Positions 21,733 to 29,421 of a DNA stretch of 64,000 bases are shown piece by piece. A program made the translations under genes and the position numbers. Below the pieces are notes generated by a model, which saw nothing but the letters and a program-made list of their open reading frames with translations, searched no databases and was not told where the DNA came from. The DNA is taken from the NCBI GenBank assembly GCA_002690705.1, contig NZFO01000004.1, positions 191,573 to 255,572 of the forward strand. The letters run 5' to 3'. This stretch comes from Magnetovibrio sp. Its GTDB lineage: Bacteria > Pseudomonadota > Alphaproteobacteria > Rhodospirillales > Casp-alpha2. The number at the start of each line of letters is the position of its first letter. Position 1 is the first letter of the stretch.

Positions 21733-24048
21733 TCATTGGTGGATCAATTCTACCAAGCGTTCGGGCGAAATTGGAGCTTCGGAAATCTGTACATTAAATG
21801 GCCTAAGAGCGTTTTCGACTGCAGATATTACTGTGGCAGCTGCGCATATAGTGCCAACTTCTCCAACACCCTTAACTCCTATGGGATTCTTTGCCAGCGT
21901 TGGAAAATGATAAATTTCGATATTGGGGACATCATTAGAAGTGGGCAATAGATATTCTGCAAATGTGGTAACAACTGGTTGAGCATCCCCATCATAACCC
22001 ATCCATTCAAGCAGTGCATTCCCAATCCCGTGCGCTACCCCTCCGCGAATTTGACCATTAACAATTACAGGGTTAATGATCCGGCCACTATCGTTTATCA
22101 CCAAATATTTATTGATTGAAACGTAACCAGTGTCAGTATCAACCTCCACCTCTGCCACGTGACTCGCATTTGCATACGCAAGATTTTTGGGTTCAAAATA
22201 CACCGTTTTTTCAAGGCCGGGCGCCACGCCATCTGGAAGAGGGTATCCTTTTGCGCCAGAGCATGCCTTTGAAATTTCCGAGAATGGGAGATTTATTGTT
22301 GAGTCCTTTTTATCCTGAACTTTTCCGTCGGCAAGATACAAATCATCTGCTGGCCTTTCTAAGATATGAGAGGATACGAGCAGTGCTTTTTGTCTTACTT
22401 GGCGGGAAGCAAGGTGGACAGCATTGCCGGCGGTGACCGCCTGTCTGCTCGCAAAGCCGCCCACTCCGTGCATTATTAAGCTCGTATCTCCGGTAATTAC
22501 CTTTATCTGTGAAGGACAAAGACCTAATTCTGTGGCGCAAATGGTAGCAAGAAATGTTTTGGTACCTTGCCCCATGGCGGCGGCACCGGTTGCAATGGTT
22601 ACGGTGCCAGTGCGGCTAATTTTTACCATTCCGCCCTCGAATGGACCACGCCCAGTTACTTTGAGCATATTACTGACCCCGATTCCGATATAACGCCCTT
22701 CGGCGAGCGCTGCCTGTTGTTGGGATGAAAACTCCTGGTAGGACGAAACTTTTAATGCGTGGTCTAGGCAGCCAATAAAATCCCCACTATCGTAGATCAT
22801 TGGTTTTCCATCACGCGCCTTCAAGGGCACTTCGTAAGGTATCCGATCTACTGGGATTAAATTCCTTCTCCTGATCTCTGCACGATCAATACCTAAATCA
22901 TTCGCTATATGGTCCATTATACGTTCCATGACAAAGTTAGCCTCCGGAAAACCTGCACCTCGCACTGGAACGGTTGCAACTTTATTCGTTTCGACCACTT
23001 TTACTTCCATGTGATAATTTGGGACAATGTAAGGGCCTGGCACGGCATAGGCGCAGTTGTACGGAATGTTAAATTCCGCTAACGTGTAAGCACCTTGATC
23101 ATGGATCGCGGTACCACGGATGGCAGCTAGAATGCCATTTGAGTCAAAGGCCACTTCGACACTCCAGTATTGATCGCGCTCTTGAATTGCTGATAAGAAA
23201 TGTTCCCGGCGATCCTCCGTCCACTTTAGTGGACACCCTAGTTTTCGAGAAGCAAAAGCAACAATAAGTTCCTCAGGGTAAATAGCTGCTTTTGCCCCGA
23301 AACCGCCGCCAACTTCTGGTAAAATCACCCGAACATATTCTTCTTCCATTTGAAAAAGCTCACTCAAAACATTTCTCAGTTTGTGAGGCTTTTGGGTTGA
23401 TGACCAGACACACATAAATTTATTTTTTGGATCATAGGAAGCGATTACACCCCGTCCCTCCATGGGGTGAGCTCCGCCACGATGCTGTTTAAGTGACAGA
23501 CTGAATGAAAAGAGCTCGCTATTAAAACACGGGTCGCAATCCCCATAGGTAGCGATGATTGAACCAATTTCATTTCGGTTGCTGCTTTGATGCACAAAAC
23601 ATGAGTCGTTACGCAGACCGTCACGGCAATCGGAAACGGCCGGCAATGGTTCATAATCTACACGAATAGCGTTTACTGCATCTTCAGCAATATAACGATT
23701 TTCGGCAACCACCATAGCGATCGCTTCGCCAACAAAACAGACTTCATACTGCGGTAAAATTATTGGGTATGACCATTTAGGAGCAACAAAATCTCCTTGG
23801 TCGAACGGCATTTGATTCGTGCCAAAAAAAGAGACGATATCATCGTATAAAAAAATCGTTTCCACGCCGGGGATTTTCAATGCAGGCGCCAAGTCTATCG
23901 ATTTTATGAGGGCATGGGGGTGCGGACTTCGAAGAAAAGCACACTCTTTCATTAGCGGTATTTTAATATCATCCAGAAATATCGCTTGCCCCCGTAACAA
24001 CGTAAAATCCTCAAGCCGATTGCGGTTTTCTCCGATTAATGTGTCCAT
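21733..24048 (-). CDS. Molybdenum hydroxylase large subunit (xanthine dehydrogenase / CoxL family)
   Basis: A 771-residue Mo-cofactor-binding subunit. It has GGGFGAK (about 250), a VRGAGFPEA active-site loop, repeated GAAAMGQGT-type cofactor contacts, and the catalytic glutamate in KGVGEVGT near the C-terminus. The active-site loop does not match the AYxCSFR loop of genuine form I CO dehydrogenase. It is nearer to the RGAGR type of other hydroxylases, so CO is unlikely to be the substrate. It starts 12 bases after the 2Fe-2S subunit gene. A plausible role is water-derived hydroxylation of a heteroaromatic or acyl substrate. Confidence 0.93.
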   Translation of the reverse strand: MDTLIGENRNRLEDFTLLRGQAIFLDDIKIPLMKECAFLRSPHPHALIKSIDLAPALKIPGVETIFLYDDIVSFFGTNQMPFDQGDFVAPKWSYPIILPQYEVCFVGEAIAMVVAENRYIAEDAVNAIRVDYEPLPAVSDCRDGLRNDSCFVHQSSNRNEIGSIIATYGDCDPCFNSELFSFSLSLKQHRGGAHPMEGRGVIASYDPKNKFMCVWSSTQKPHKLRNVLSELFQMEEEYVRVILPEVGGGFGAKAAIYPEELIVAFASRKLGCPLKWTEDRREHFLSAIQERDQYWSVEVAFDSNGILAAIRGTAIHDQGAYTLAEFNIPYNCAYAVPGPYIVPNYHMEVKVVETNKVATVPVRGAGFPEANFVMERIMDHIANDLGIDRAEIRRRNLIPVDRIPYEVPLKARDGKPMIYDSGDFIGCLDHALKVSSYQEFSSQQQAALAEGRYIGIGVSNMLKVTGRGPFEGGMVKISRTGTVTIATGAAAMGQGTKTFLATICATELGLCPSQIKVITGDTSLIMHGVGGFASRQAVTAGNAVHLASRQVRQKALLVSSHILERPADDLYLADGKVQDKKDSTINLPFSEISKACSGAKGYPLPDGVAPGLEKTVYFEPKNLAYANASHVAEVEVDTDTGYVSINKYLVINDSGRIINPVIVNGQIRGGVAHGIGNALLEWMGYDGDAQPVVTTFAEYLLPTSNDVPNIEIYHFPTLAKNPIGVKGVGEVGTICAAATVISAVENALRPFNVQISEAPISPERLVELIHQ

Positions 24049-24060
24049 GGCACACTCACT

Positions 24061-24564
24061 TTATCTGGACTGACGCAAGATTGATGCAGCTTGAATTGCA
24101 GAACCCACGATACTCTGATAACCGGTACACCTGCATAGATTTCCCGAAATTGCCTCTCTCACCTCATCTTCAGTTGGATCTTGATTTTCAGAGAGAAACT
24201 CCATTAACGTCATCAGTAACCCGGGGGTACAAAATCCGCACTGTAAACCGTGATTATTGTGAAAAGCGGTTTGTAAAGGATGCAAGTCGCCATTTGGTTC
24301 AGCTAACCCTTCAACTGTAAGGATTGATGCCCCCTCGACCTGAACTGCCAAGGTCAAGCAACTACGTCGGGCACGTTTATCTACTAAGACAGTGCAAGAA
24401 CCACATGCACCATGTTCACAACCAATATGCGTGCCGGTAAGGTTCAGCTTATGCCTTAAGCAGTCTGCGAGAGTTAATCTGTGCTCTACCTCTACCTCCC
24501 GTGATACGCCATTGACTTCGAGGGAGACGCGGCTAATTGTACTGATTTGTTCTGTATCGGTCAT
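24061..24564 (-). CDS. Molybdenum hydroxylase 2Fe-2S small subunit (CoxS-like)
   Basis: A 167-residue electron-transfer subunit with two 2Fe-2S clusters. The plant-type cluster ligands are C49, C54, C57 and C69 (CEHGACGSC). The second cluster uses C109, C112, C144 and C146 (CGFC and CRC). All eight cysteines are present, so the protein looks functional. Its start overlaps the end of the FAD subunit by four bases (ATGA), and the large subunit follows. Longer than most CoxS because of a short N-terminal extension. Confidence 0.95.
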   Translation of the reverse strand: MTDTEQISTISRVSLEVNGVSREVEVEHRLTLADCLRHKLNLTGTHIGCEHGACGSCTVLVDKRARRSCLTLAVQVEGASILTVEGLAEPNGDLHPLQTAFHNNHGLQCGFCTPGLLMTLMEFLSENQDPTEDEVREAISGNLCRCTGYQSIVGSAIQAASILRQSR

Positions 24565-25433
24565 GAAATTACTGGCTGTTGTGCGCGTTCAAATGCGGTG
24601 CGTAAGGCACGTTTAGTCATCACCCCGATAAGATGTCGGCGATACTTTGTCGAAGCCTGAGAGTCTCCTCCAACCTCGATATTACGCAAAGAGTCGCAAA
24701 CCTTTTCGATCAGGTCTGGTTCTGAATAATTCAATAAAATTTCTTCTGCTTCCTTGCATCGTACTGGCCCAGAGCCAACTCCGCCAAGAACAAGAGATGC
24801 GCGGCAGACTGTTTTGCTGCGTTCTAGCTCTATAAGGGCTGCAGCTGAAACAATAGCAAAATCACCGACACGACGAGAAAACTCAAAAAAGCCCCAGCCA
24901 TGTCCAGCCGACCAAGGGGTAAACTCTATTTCGGTAACTAATTCATCAGGCTCTATTGCAGGAGTCATATAAAAAAGCGGTAAATCCGCTACTGCTAACT
25001 TTCTCTTACCCCTGATGCTTTCAATATGAATTACAGCATCCAATGCGCGAGCCACCACGGGTAATTCTGCTGAGGGATCCAGATGACACAAACTTCCTCC
25101 AATGGTTCCCCAGTTTCGTGTTTGTCGATGGCCAATTAAACTTGTAGCTTCCACAAAAAGTGGGCAGTTTTTAATCAATAACTTTGACTCAATGATTTCG
25201 CGTTGACGCGTCATTGCGCCGATTTTTATACTTTCTCCAGAAAATTTTATTTCATTCATTCCTGGAATTTGACTGAGGTCCAAAACAACATCCGGTAGGA
25301 CAAATCTCATGTTAATCATTGGCATCAAAGATTGGCCGCCCGCTAGTATTTTAACATTTTCATTGGTGGAAATGATCTCTAAGACCGATCGAATACTGTC
25401 AGGCTTAACATATTTGAAAGCGGAGGGCTTCAT
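24561..25433 (-). CDS. Molybdenum hydroxylase FAD-binding medium subunit (CoxM-like)
   Basis: A 290-residue FAD subunit that passes electrons from the iron-sulfur clusters to an acceptor. The N-terminus KPSAFKYVKPDS and the FAD-binding loops AGGQSLMPMINMR and TIGGSLCHLDPSAE are clear. It is the first gene of the medium-small-large-CoxG operon. The ATG at 25433 fits the family start better than the TTG at 25448, though neither has a strong ribosome-binding site. Confidence 0.93.
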   Translation of the reverse strand: MKPSAFKYVKPDSIRSVLEIISTNENVKILAGGQSLMPMINMRFVLPDVVLDLSQIPGMNEIKFSGESIKIGAMTRQREIIESKLLIKNCPLFVEATSLIGHRQTRNWGTIGGSLCHLDPSAELPVVARALDAVIHIESIRGKRKLAVADLPLFYMTPAIEPDELVTEIEFTPWSAGHGWGFFEFSRRVGDFAIVSAAALIELERSKTVCRASLVLGGVGSGPVRCKEAEEILLNYSEPDLIEKVCDSLRNIEVGGDSQASTKYRRHLIGVMTKRALRTAFERAQQPVIS

Positions 25434-25542
25434 TGGGGATAACGTCAAATCTTAAAATGAGTTGGATTAAGTACTTCACACCTACTATGTTTGACCATAT
25501 TAACGGTGTTCCCTGACGTCAAACGCATTTCGATCAACATGT

Positions 25543-25561
25543 CTATAGTAATATTCTATAG
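25543..25561. promoter_or_regulatory. Candidate operator upstream of the molybdenum hydroxylase operon
   Basis: Two copies of the self-complementary hexamer CTATAG are separated by TAATATT, giving a near-perfect dyad about 110 bases upstream of the first gene. This spacing is compatible with a regulator site near a promoter. It is a pattern observation only. Confidence 0.3.
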
Positions 25562-26856
25562 CTAATTTACAGTTGGATTGAATGACTCCTTTAAAAGTAT
25601 ACACAATTCCAGCGAGCTTTTATGACCTGAAATTTTATTATCATTGTAGGGTTTTCGGTGAAGCTCCACTGACTGATCGAAAATAAAATTATCGACTTTT
25701 CTGGATAAATCATGAACAGAACTCATACTTTTCTCTGGGCGACTCAACGTAAATGTGTTTACTCATTATCTTTCAGGAATTCTGAGAATCCGGTTGCATG
25801 AGGTGCCAGTCCCATTTGAGTGATTTGTAATTCTTCGAGAGCACGGTGGGTCATCGATCTCCCATAACTCGGGTAGGTAATTAAGTCGTAAACTATATTT
25901 TCTACAATTTAGAATTTGACGATCGAAAATACGCTTGATTTACATCATTTGTGCATTAGCACTGAATGGCCCGCCACTAGCGGTTCCAGAGAAGAGTGAT
26001 GCCCGAGGTACCCCAGTAAGCACTTCTACACAATGCGACACGTAGGTTTGACTTTGAAAAGCAGTTGTCTTGTACTCGTTAGAGCTTTGTAGTGCTTCTA
26101 GCCCCGGACTTATTCGAATTATCGGAAACCATTATTAACCAAAGTGTCATTCGATTCATATTGTAATATTAATTCGTGAAATTATCACTGTTGGTACCAC
26201 CTACTCTGGGTCGAAGGTTCTGAACAACGGCGGTTTAATTGACCCGTGATATCTCACAGGAATTTTGGGGAAAGGATGTTAAACATGCAACTCCGCCGGC
26301 ACCTCGATTTAGCGTTGCGGCACAGGGGGCGCCATCAATCCTAATAAGCGGAACCACCCGTGTTTTAACTTAATCCAACCATTACTTAAACATTTGTCGA
26401 AAGAAGCAATCCAGGGTGTTGAGATTGGAACTGTACAAATTGCATAGCAGATTAATAATGTGATGTTAACTGAAATAATTGGGTTCCTGCTTACCCTCGA
26501 CCATCAGTTGCAGGGCAGGATTAGATGGCGAATTTTTGCTTGTATTATTGAAGGACATTTTCCTATCAATTCCGGAATTCGTATTCAGGGCATGAACGTG
26601 ATCCTCCGCAAGAGGTCTTCCGAGCGCGCATTTTCCACGAGTTATGGCCTAACGGATATAAAGTACGAATTGCAGTCGGTGCCCGACCGTTATTTCAATG
26701 CTTACATTGCGGAGCCAACCCTCTAATTATTCTAAGGCGCAGTAATCGTCGGTGCATAGGTTATTCTTTTTGGAAGATGATTAGTATTGCAGGCGTTAAA
26801 GTCTAAGACCCCTCGTATTCCTAACGTCCGATCTGCGGATTTACCCCGGCATATTT

Positions 26857-26881
26857 AAAACACCCTGTTTTTAAACTGGGT
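26857..26881 (-). terminator. Intrinsic terminator after atpF
   Basis: Read on the minus strand, ACCCAGTTT pairs with AAACAGGGT (one internal mismatch, short loop) and is followed by GTTTT. It begins 9 bases past the atpF stop codon, so it is a good candidate for the end of the F0 operon. Confidence 0.55.
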
Positions 26882-26889
26882 TATCTTTG

Positions 26890-27372
26890 TTAATTAAGGC
26901 GCTTTGGTAATTTTTTTATATCTTCGTCCAATATGGCCCCAGCTTTCTCGCTCGTAAGGTTTTCGGTCAAAAGGGTGCGAGTGGCTTCTAGTGCTATACT
27001 AACGGTACGGGCTTTTAATTCATCGAGGGCTTGGCCCTCGGCTTGAGCAATGCGGTCAAGAGCAGTCTTTTCCCGTCGTTTCAGAGACTCACGTAACCGC
27101 TCTTCACCTAGCGCAACTGCACGTGCAGCCTCTTCTTCTGCGCTTGCAAGAAGAAGTGCTGCCTCGTCGGCTGCATCATTTTTCTTTTTTTGATATACGG
27201 ATAGTAGATCTTGCGCTTCTTTTAGGAGAGATTCGGCTTCATCTAAATCTGACCTGATTTTATTAGCCCGCGAGTCAAGTGCCTTTGCGACTGCAATTGG
27301 TACTTTAAGGTAGACTAGCGCTCCAATGAATAAAATGAAGGCGATCAGCACCCAAAACGTTGGCTCCTGCAT
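26890..27372 (-). CDS. atpF: F0F1 ATP synthase subunit b
   Basis: A 160-residue stator subunit. One N-terminal membrane helix (PTFWVLIAFILFIGALVYL) is followed by a long charged helix rich in Ala, Glu and Arg that forms the peripheral stalk with b'. It is the last gene of the F0 operon and follows atpF' after 13 bases. The Phe-Trp start of the helix is typical of alphaproteobacterial b. Confidence 0.92.
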   Translation of the reverse strand: MQEPTFWVLIAFILFIGALVYLKVPIAVAKALDSRANKIRSDLDEAESLLKEAQDLLSVYQKKKNDAADEAALLLASAEEEAARAVALGEERLRESLKRREKTALDRIAQAEGQALDELKARTVSIALEATRTLLTENLTSEKAGAILDEDIKKLPKRLN

Positions 27373-27385
27373 TTTCGCGCTACCC

Positions 27386-27880
27386 CTAACTCTTTGCCTT
27401 TATAACACTGTCAACGGCAGTAACGGCATCATTATCGGATGGAGATTCACCGATCAAACGTTTGGTTGCTTCTTGAGAGACAGCTGTAGCAATCGTCCGG
27501 ATACTGTCTTCAGCTGCACTTATTGCTGCAGCAATGGTAACCTCGCTTTTAGCTATTTGCGCATTCAGTTGATCGTTTAATTCAGCTTCCCGACTAGCCG
27601 CTGTCTCGGCCATAGCCGCAGTAGCGTTGGAGATTATTGTGCTCGCTTCTGTCCGGGCCTCAGCTAATGATTGCTCATAAACGATAATCGCAGCTTCTGC
27701 CTCTCTTTTAATCTCTGCAGCTCGTTCAAGATTATCATCAATGCGGTTTTGGCGAGCTTCTAATGTGTCTGAAATTTTAGGGACGGCAACGCGCCACATG
27801 ATAACAAACAATGCGGTAAAGGAAATTGCGAGCCAGAAGATCTGGCTTGGGAACGTGCTAAATTGTTCGAGTTGAGGCAT
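27386..27880 (-). CDS. atpG: F0F1 ATP synthase subunit b'
   Basis: A 164-residue second b-type subunit, as found in alphaproteobacteria and cyanobacteria, where b and b' form a heterodimeric stalk. It starts with PQLEQFSTFPSQIFWLAISF, a membrane helix, followed by VPKISDTLEARQNRIDDNLERA and a long coiled-coil helix. It sits between the c and b genes. The gene is called atpF2, atpG or atpX in different annotations. Confidence 0.92.
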   Translation of the reverse strand: MPQLEQFSTFPSQIFWLAISFTALFVIMWRVAVPKISDTLEARQNRIDDNLERAAEIKREAEAAIIVYEQSLAEARTEASTIISNATAAMAETAASREAELNDQLNAQIAKSEVTIAAAISAAEDSIRTIATAVSQEATKRLIGESPSDNDAVTAVDSVIKAKS

Positions 27881-27946
27881 AGTTTTTTTCTCCGGGGGAC
27901 ACCCGATTCCTCGCGTACTCTGAATATCAGTTTTGTATCTAACCCA

Positions 27947-28171
27947 TTAACCGAAAAGAATTACCAGGGCAATCACCAAGGCAAATAGTGCGATAGCTTC
28001 GACCAAAGCGAAGCCCAGCATGGTCATCGGGAAAACAGCACTTTGCGCGGCGGGATTACGACCCACAGCCTGAATAAAGGACGCGAAGATGTTGCCAATA
28101 CCGATTCCCGAGCCAATCACACCAATGGTAGCGAGACCGGCACCTAGAAGTTTTGCAGCATCCAGTTCCAT
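27947..28171 (-). CDS. atpE: F0F1 ATP synthase subunit c
   Basis: The 74-residue rotor proteolipid with two membrane helices and the polar loop GRNPAAQ. The ion-binding carboxylate is E58 in FALVEAIALF. The residue after the Glu is Ala, not Ser or Thr, so proton coupling is expected rather than sodium coupling. An AGGAGAGG-like ribosome-binding site precedes the ATG on the minus strand. Confidence 0.97.
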   Translation of the reverse strand: MELDAAKLLGAGLATIGVIGSGIGIGNIFASFIQAVGRNPAAQSAVFPMTMLGFALVEAIALFALVIALVILFG

Positions 28172-28245
28172 GAACCTCTCCTTTCTTAACCTTACAATTT
28201 CTAGCTAAAATAAAATTATTTCGTTTGGTTGATCCGATCAACACT

Positions 28246-28980
28246 TTAGTGCAGATGCAAGGCGTCGTTGAGATAGAGACAAGTCAAAATCGCAAAAACA
28301 AAAGCCTGAAGAAAAGCGATGACGATCTCAAGTCCTGTCAGGGCTACTATGAACGCGAGAGGGAGCCAACCCGCGACAATACCCAACGATATAACGAACC
28401 CAGCGAATACCTTGAGTAAAGTATGCCCAGCCAACATATTAGCAAATAGCCTAACGCTTAAACTAATAGGTCGCGAAAGATAGGAGATAATCTCAATCGG
28501 AATAAGTAAAGGCGCCATATACATCGGGACCCCGGGCGGCATAAAAAAGCTAAAAAAGTGTAACTTGTGTCTCATGATGGCTATCAGAGTTACGCCGAAA
28601 AAAATCACAAGAGCCATCGCAAATGTGACGACAATATGACTTGTAAATGTAAACGAGTAGGGGATCATTCCCCACATATTCCCAAAGAGCACGAACATAA
28701 AAATTGTGAAAATAAATGGAAAATAGGGGCGTCCGTCCGGCCCTACTGTGTCGCGTACTAAGTTAGCTATGAACACATAACTGAGCTCGACCATGGATTG
28801 CCACCGGCCCGGGACAAGCTGTGATTTACGCATGCCGAGCAACAGAAACGCACTGACCGTGATAACAGTTAGGACCATAAAAGTCGACGAATTCGTAAAT
28901 GACACATCAATTCCGGCTGGATACATGGGAACCAGGGTTTTAATCTCAAATTGCGCGAGTGGGCTCTGTCCTGCAGCCAC
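28246..28980 (-). CDS. atpB: F0F1 ATP synthase subunit a
   Basis: The 244-residue membrane channel subunit. The essential arginine lies in SLSVRLFANMLAGH (about R177), and other conserved blocks are FPFIFTIFMFVLFGNMWGMIPY and LPLAFIVALTGLEI. The GTG start at 28980 is supported by GAGGGG 8 bases upstream. It follows atpI after 18 bases. Confidence 0.96.
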   Translation of the reverse strand: MAAGQSPLAQFEIKTLVPMYPAGIDVSFTNSSTFMVLTVITVSAFLLLGMRKSQLVPGRWQSMVELSYVFIANLVRDTVGPDGRPYFPFIFTIFMFVLFGNMWGMIPYSFTFTSHIVVTFAMALVIFFGVTLIAIMRHKLHFFSFFMPPGVPMYMAPLLIPIEIISYLSRPISLSVRLFANMLAGHTLLKVFAGFVISLGIVAGWLPLAFIVALTGLEIVIAFLQAFVFAILTCLYLNDALHLH

Positions 28981-28998
28981 TTTTTTTACCCCTCAACC

Positions 28999-29343
28999 TT
29001 AATCTTCTTGTTGCCCTTTGTCTTTAGAATAACCTGCAGCATAACCTTGGCCTGATGCTAAGCGATACACATTTAACATACCAGCAACTCCACCAAGAAC
29101 GATGAATAAAAGCATCAACCAAGGCTTTGTTCCGAGCCATTCATCGATAAACCATCCCACACCAACTCCAATGCCAACAGCGGAAACTATCTCAAGTGAC
29201 ACCCGAAATGCAAGCCCAAGTGAGCCACCTTTTTCAGTCTTTTGTGCGCTAGGCTGTTTGAGTGGGTCCAAGGTTTTACGACGTGCCTTACTGAGGCGGG
29301 TATCGAAACTATCAAGCACGTCTCTTTTGTCGTCGCTATTCAT
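28999..29343 (-). CDS. atpI: ATP synthase protein I
   Basis: A 114-residue AtpI-like protein thought to help c-ring assembly or magnesium supply. A charged N-terminus is followed by two membrane helices (LEIVSAVGIGVGVGWFIDEW and WLMLLFIVLGGVAGMLNVYR). It leads the F0 operon atpI-atpB-atpE-atpF'-atpF. AGGGG lies just before the ATG. The F1 genes are not in this window, as is usual for the split alphaproteobacterial arrangement. Confidence 0.9.
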   Translation of the reverse strand: MNSDDKRDVLDSFDTRLSKARRKTLDPLKQPSAQKTEKGGSLGLAFRVSLEIVSAVGIGVGVGWFIDEWLGTKPWLMLLFIVLGGVAGMLNVYRLASGQGYAAGYSKDKGQQED

Positions 29344-29421
29344 AAAAGCCCCTCTAATAGCAGTGTTTTAAGGCTTACTGGTTATCCAGCTAAAGCTTAA
29401 CATGATATTCACTTGTGATAG

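Larger units (their letters stand above)
25434..26889. other. 1.45-kb stretch without a recognisable gene
   Basis: Stop codons are frequent in all frames. The longest candidate, an 88-codon frame at 26460-26726 (+), has no known motif and no clear ribosome-binding site. The first 150 bases beside the molybdenum hydroxylase operon probably hold its promoter. The last 40 bases carry the atp operon terminator. The rest holds nothing I can name. Confidence 0.5.

Noticed and set aside
21072..25433. Annotation as aerobic CO dehydrogenase CoxMSL
   Set aside because: The large subunit lacks the characteristic AYxCSFR loop.
26460..26726. 88-codon frame in the right-hand gene-free border
   Set aside because: No known motif, no strong ribosome-binding site, surrounded by stop-rich sequence. 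Not strong enough to call a gene.
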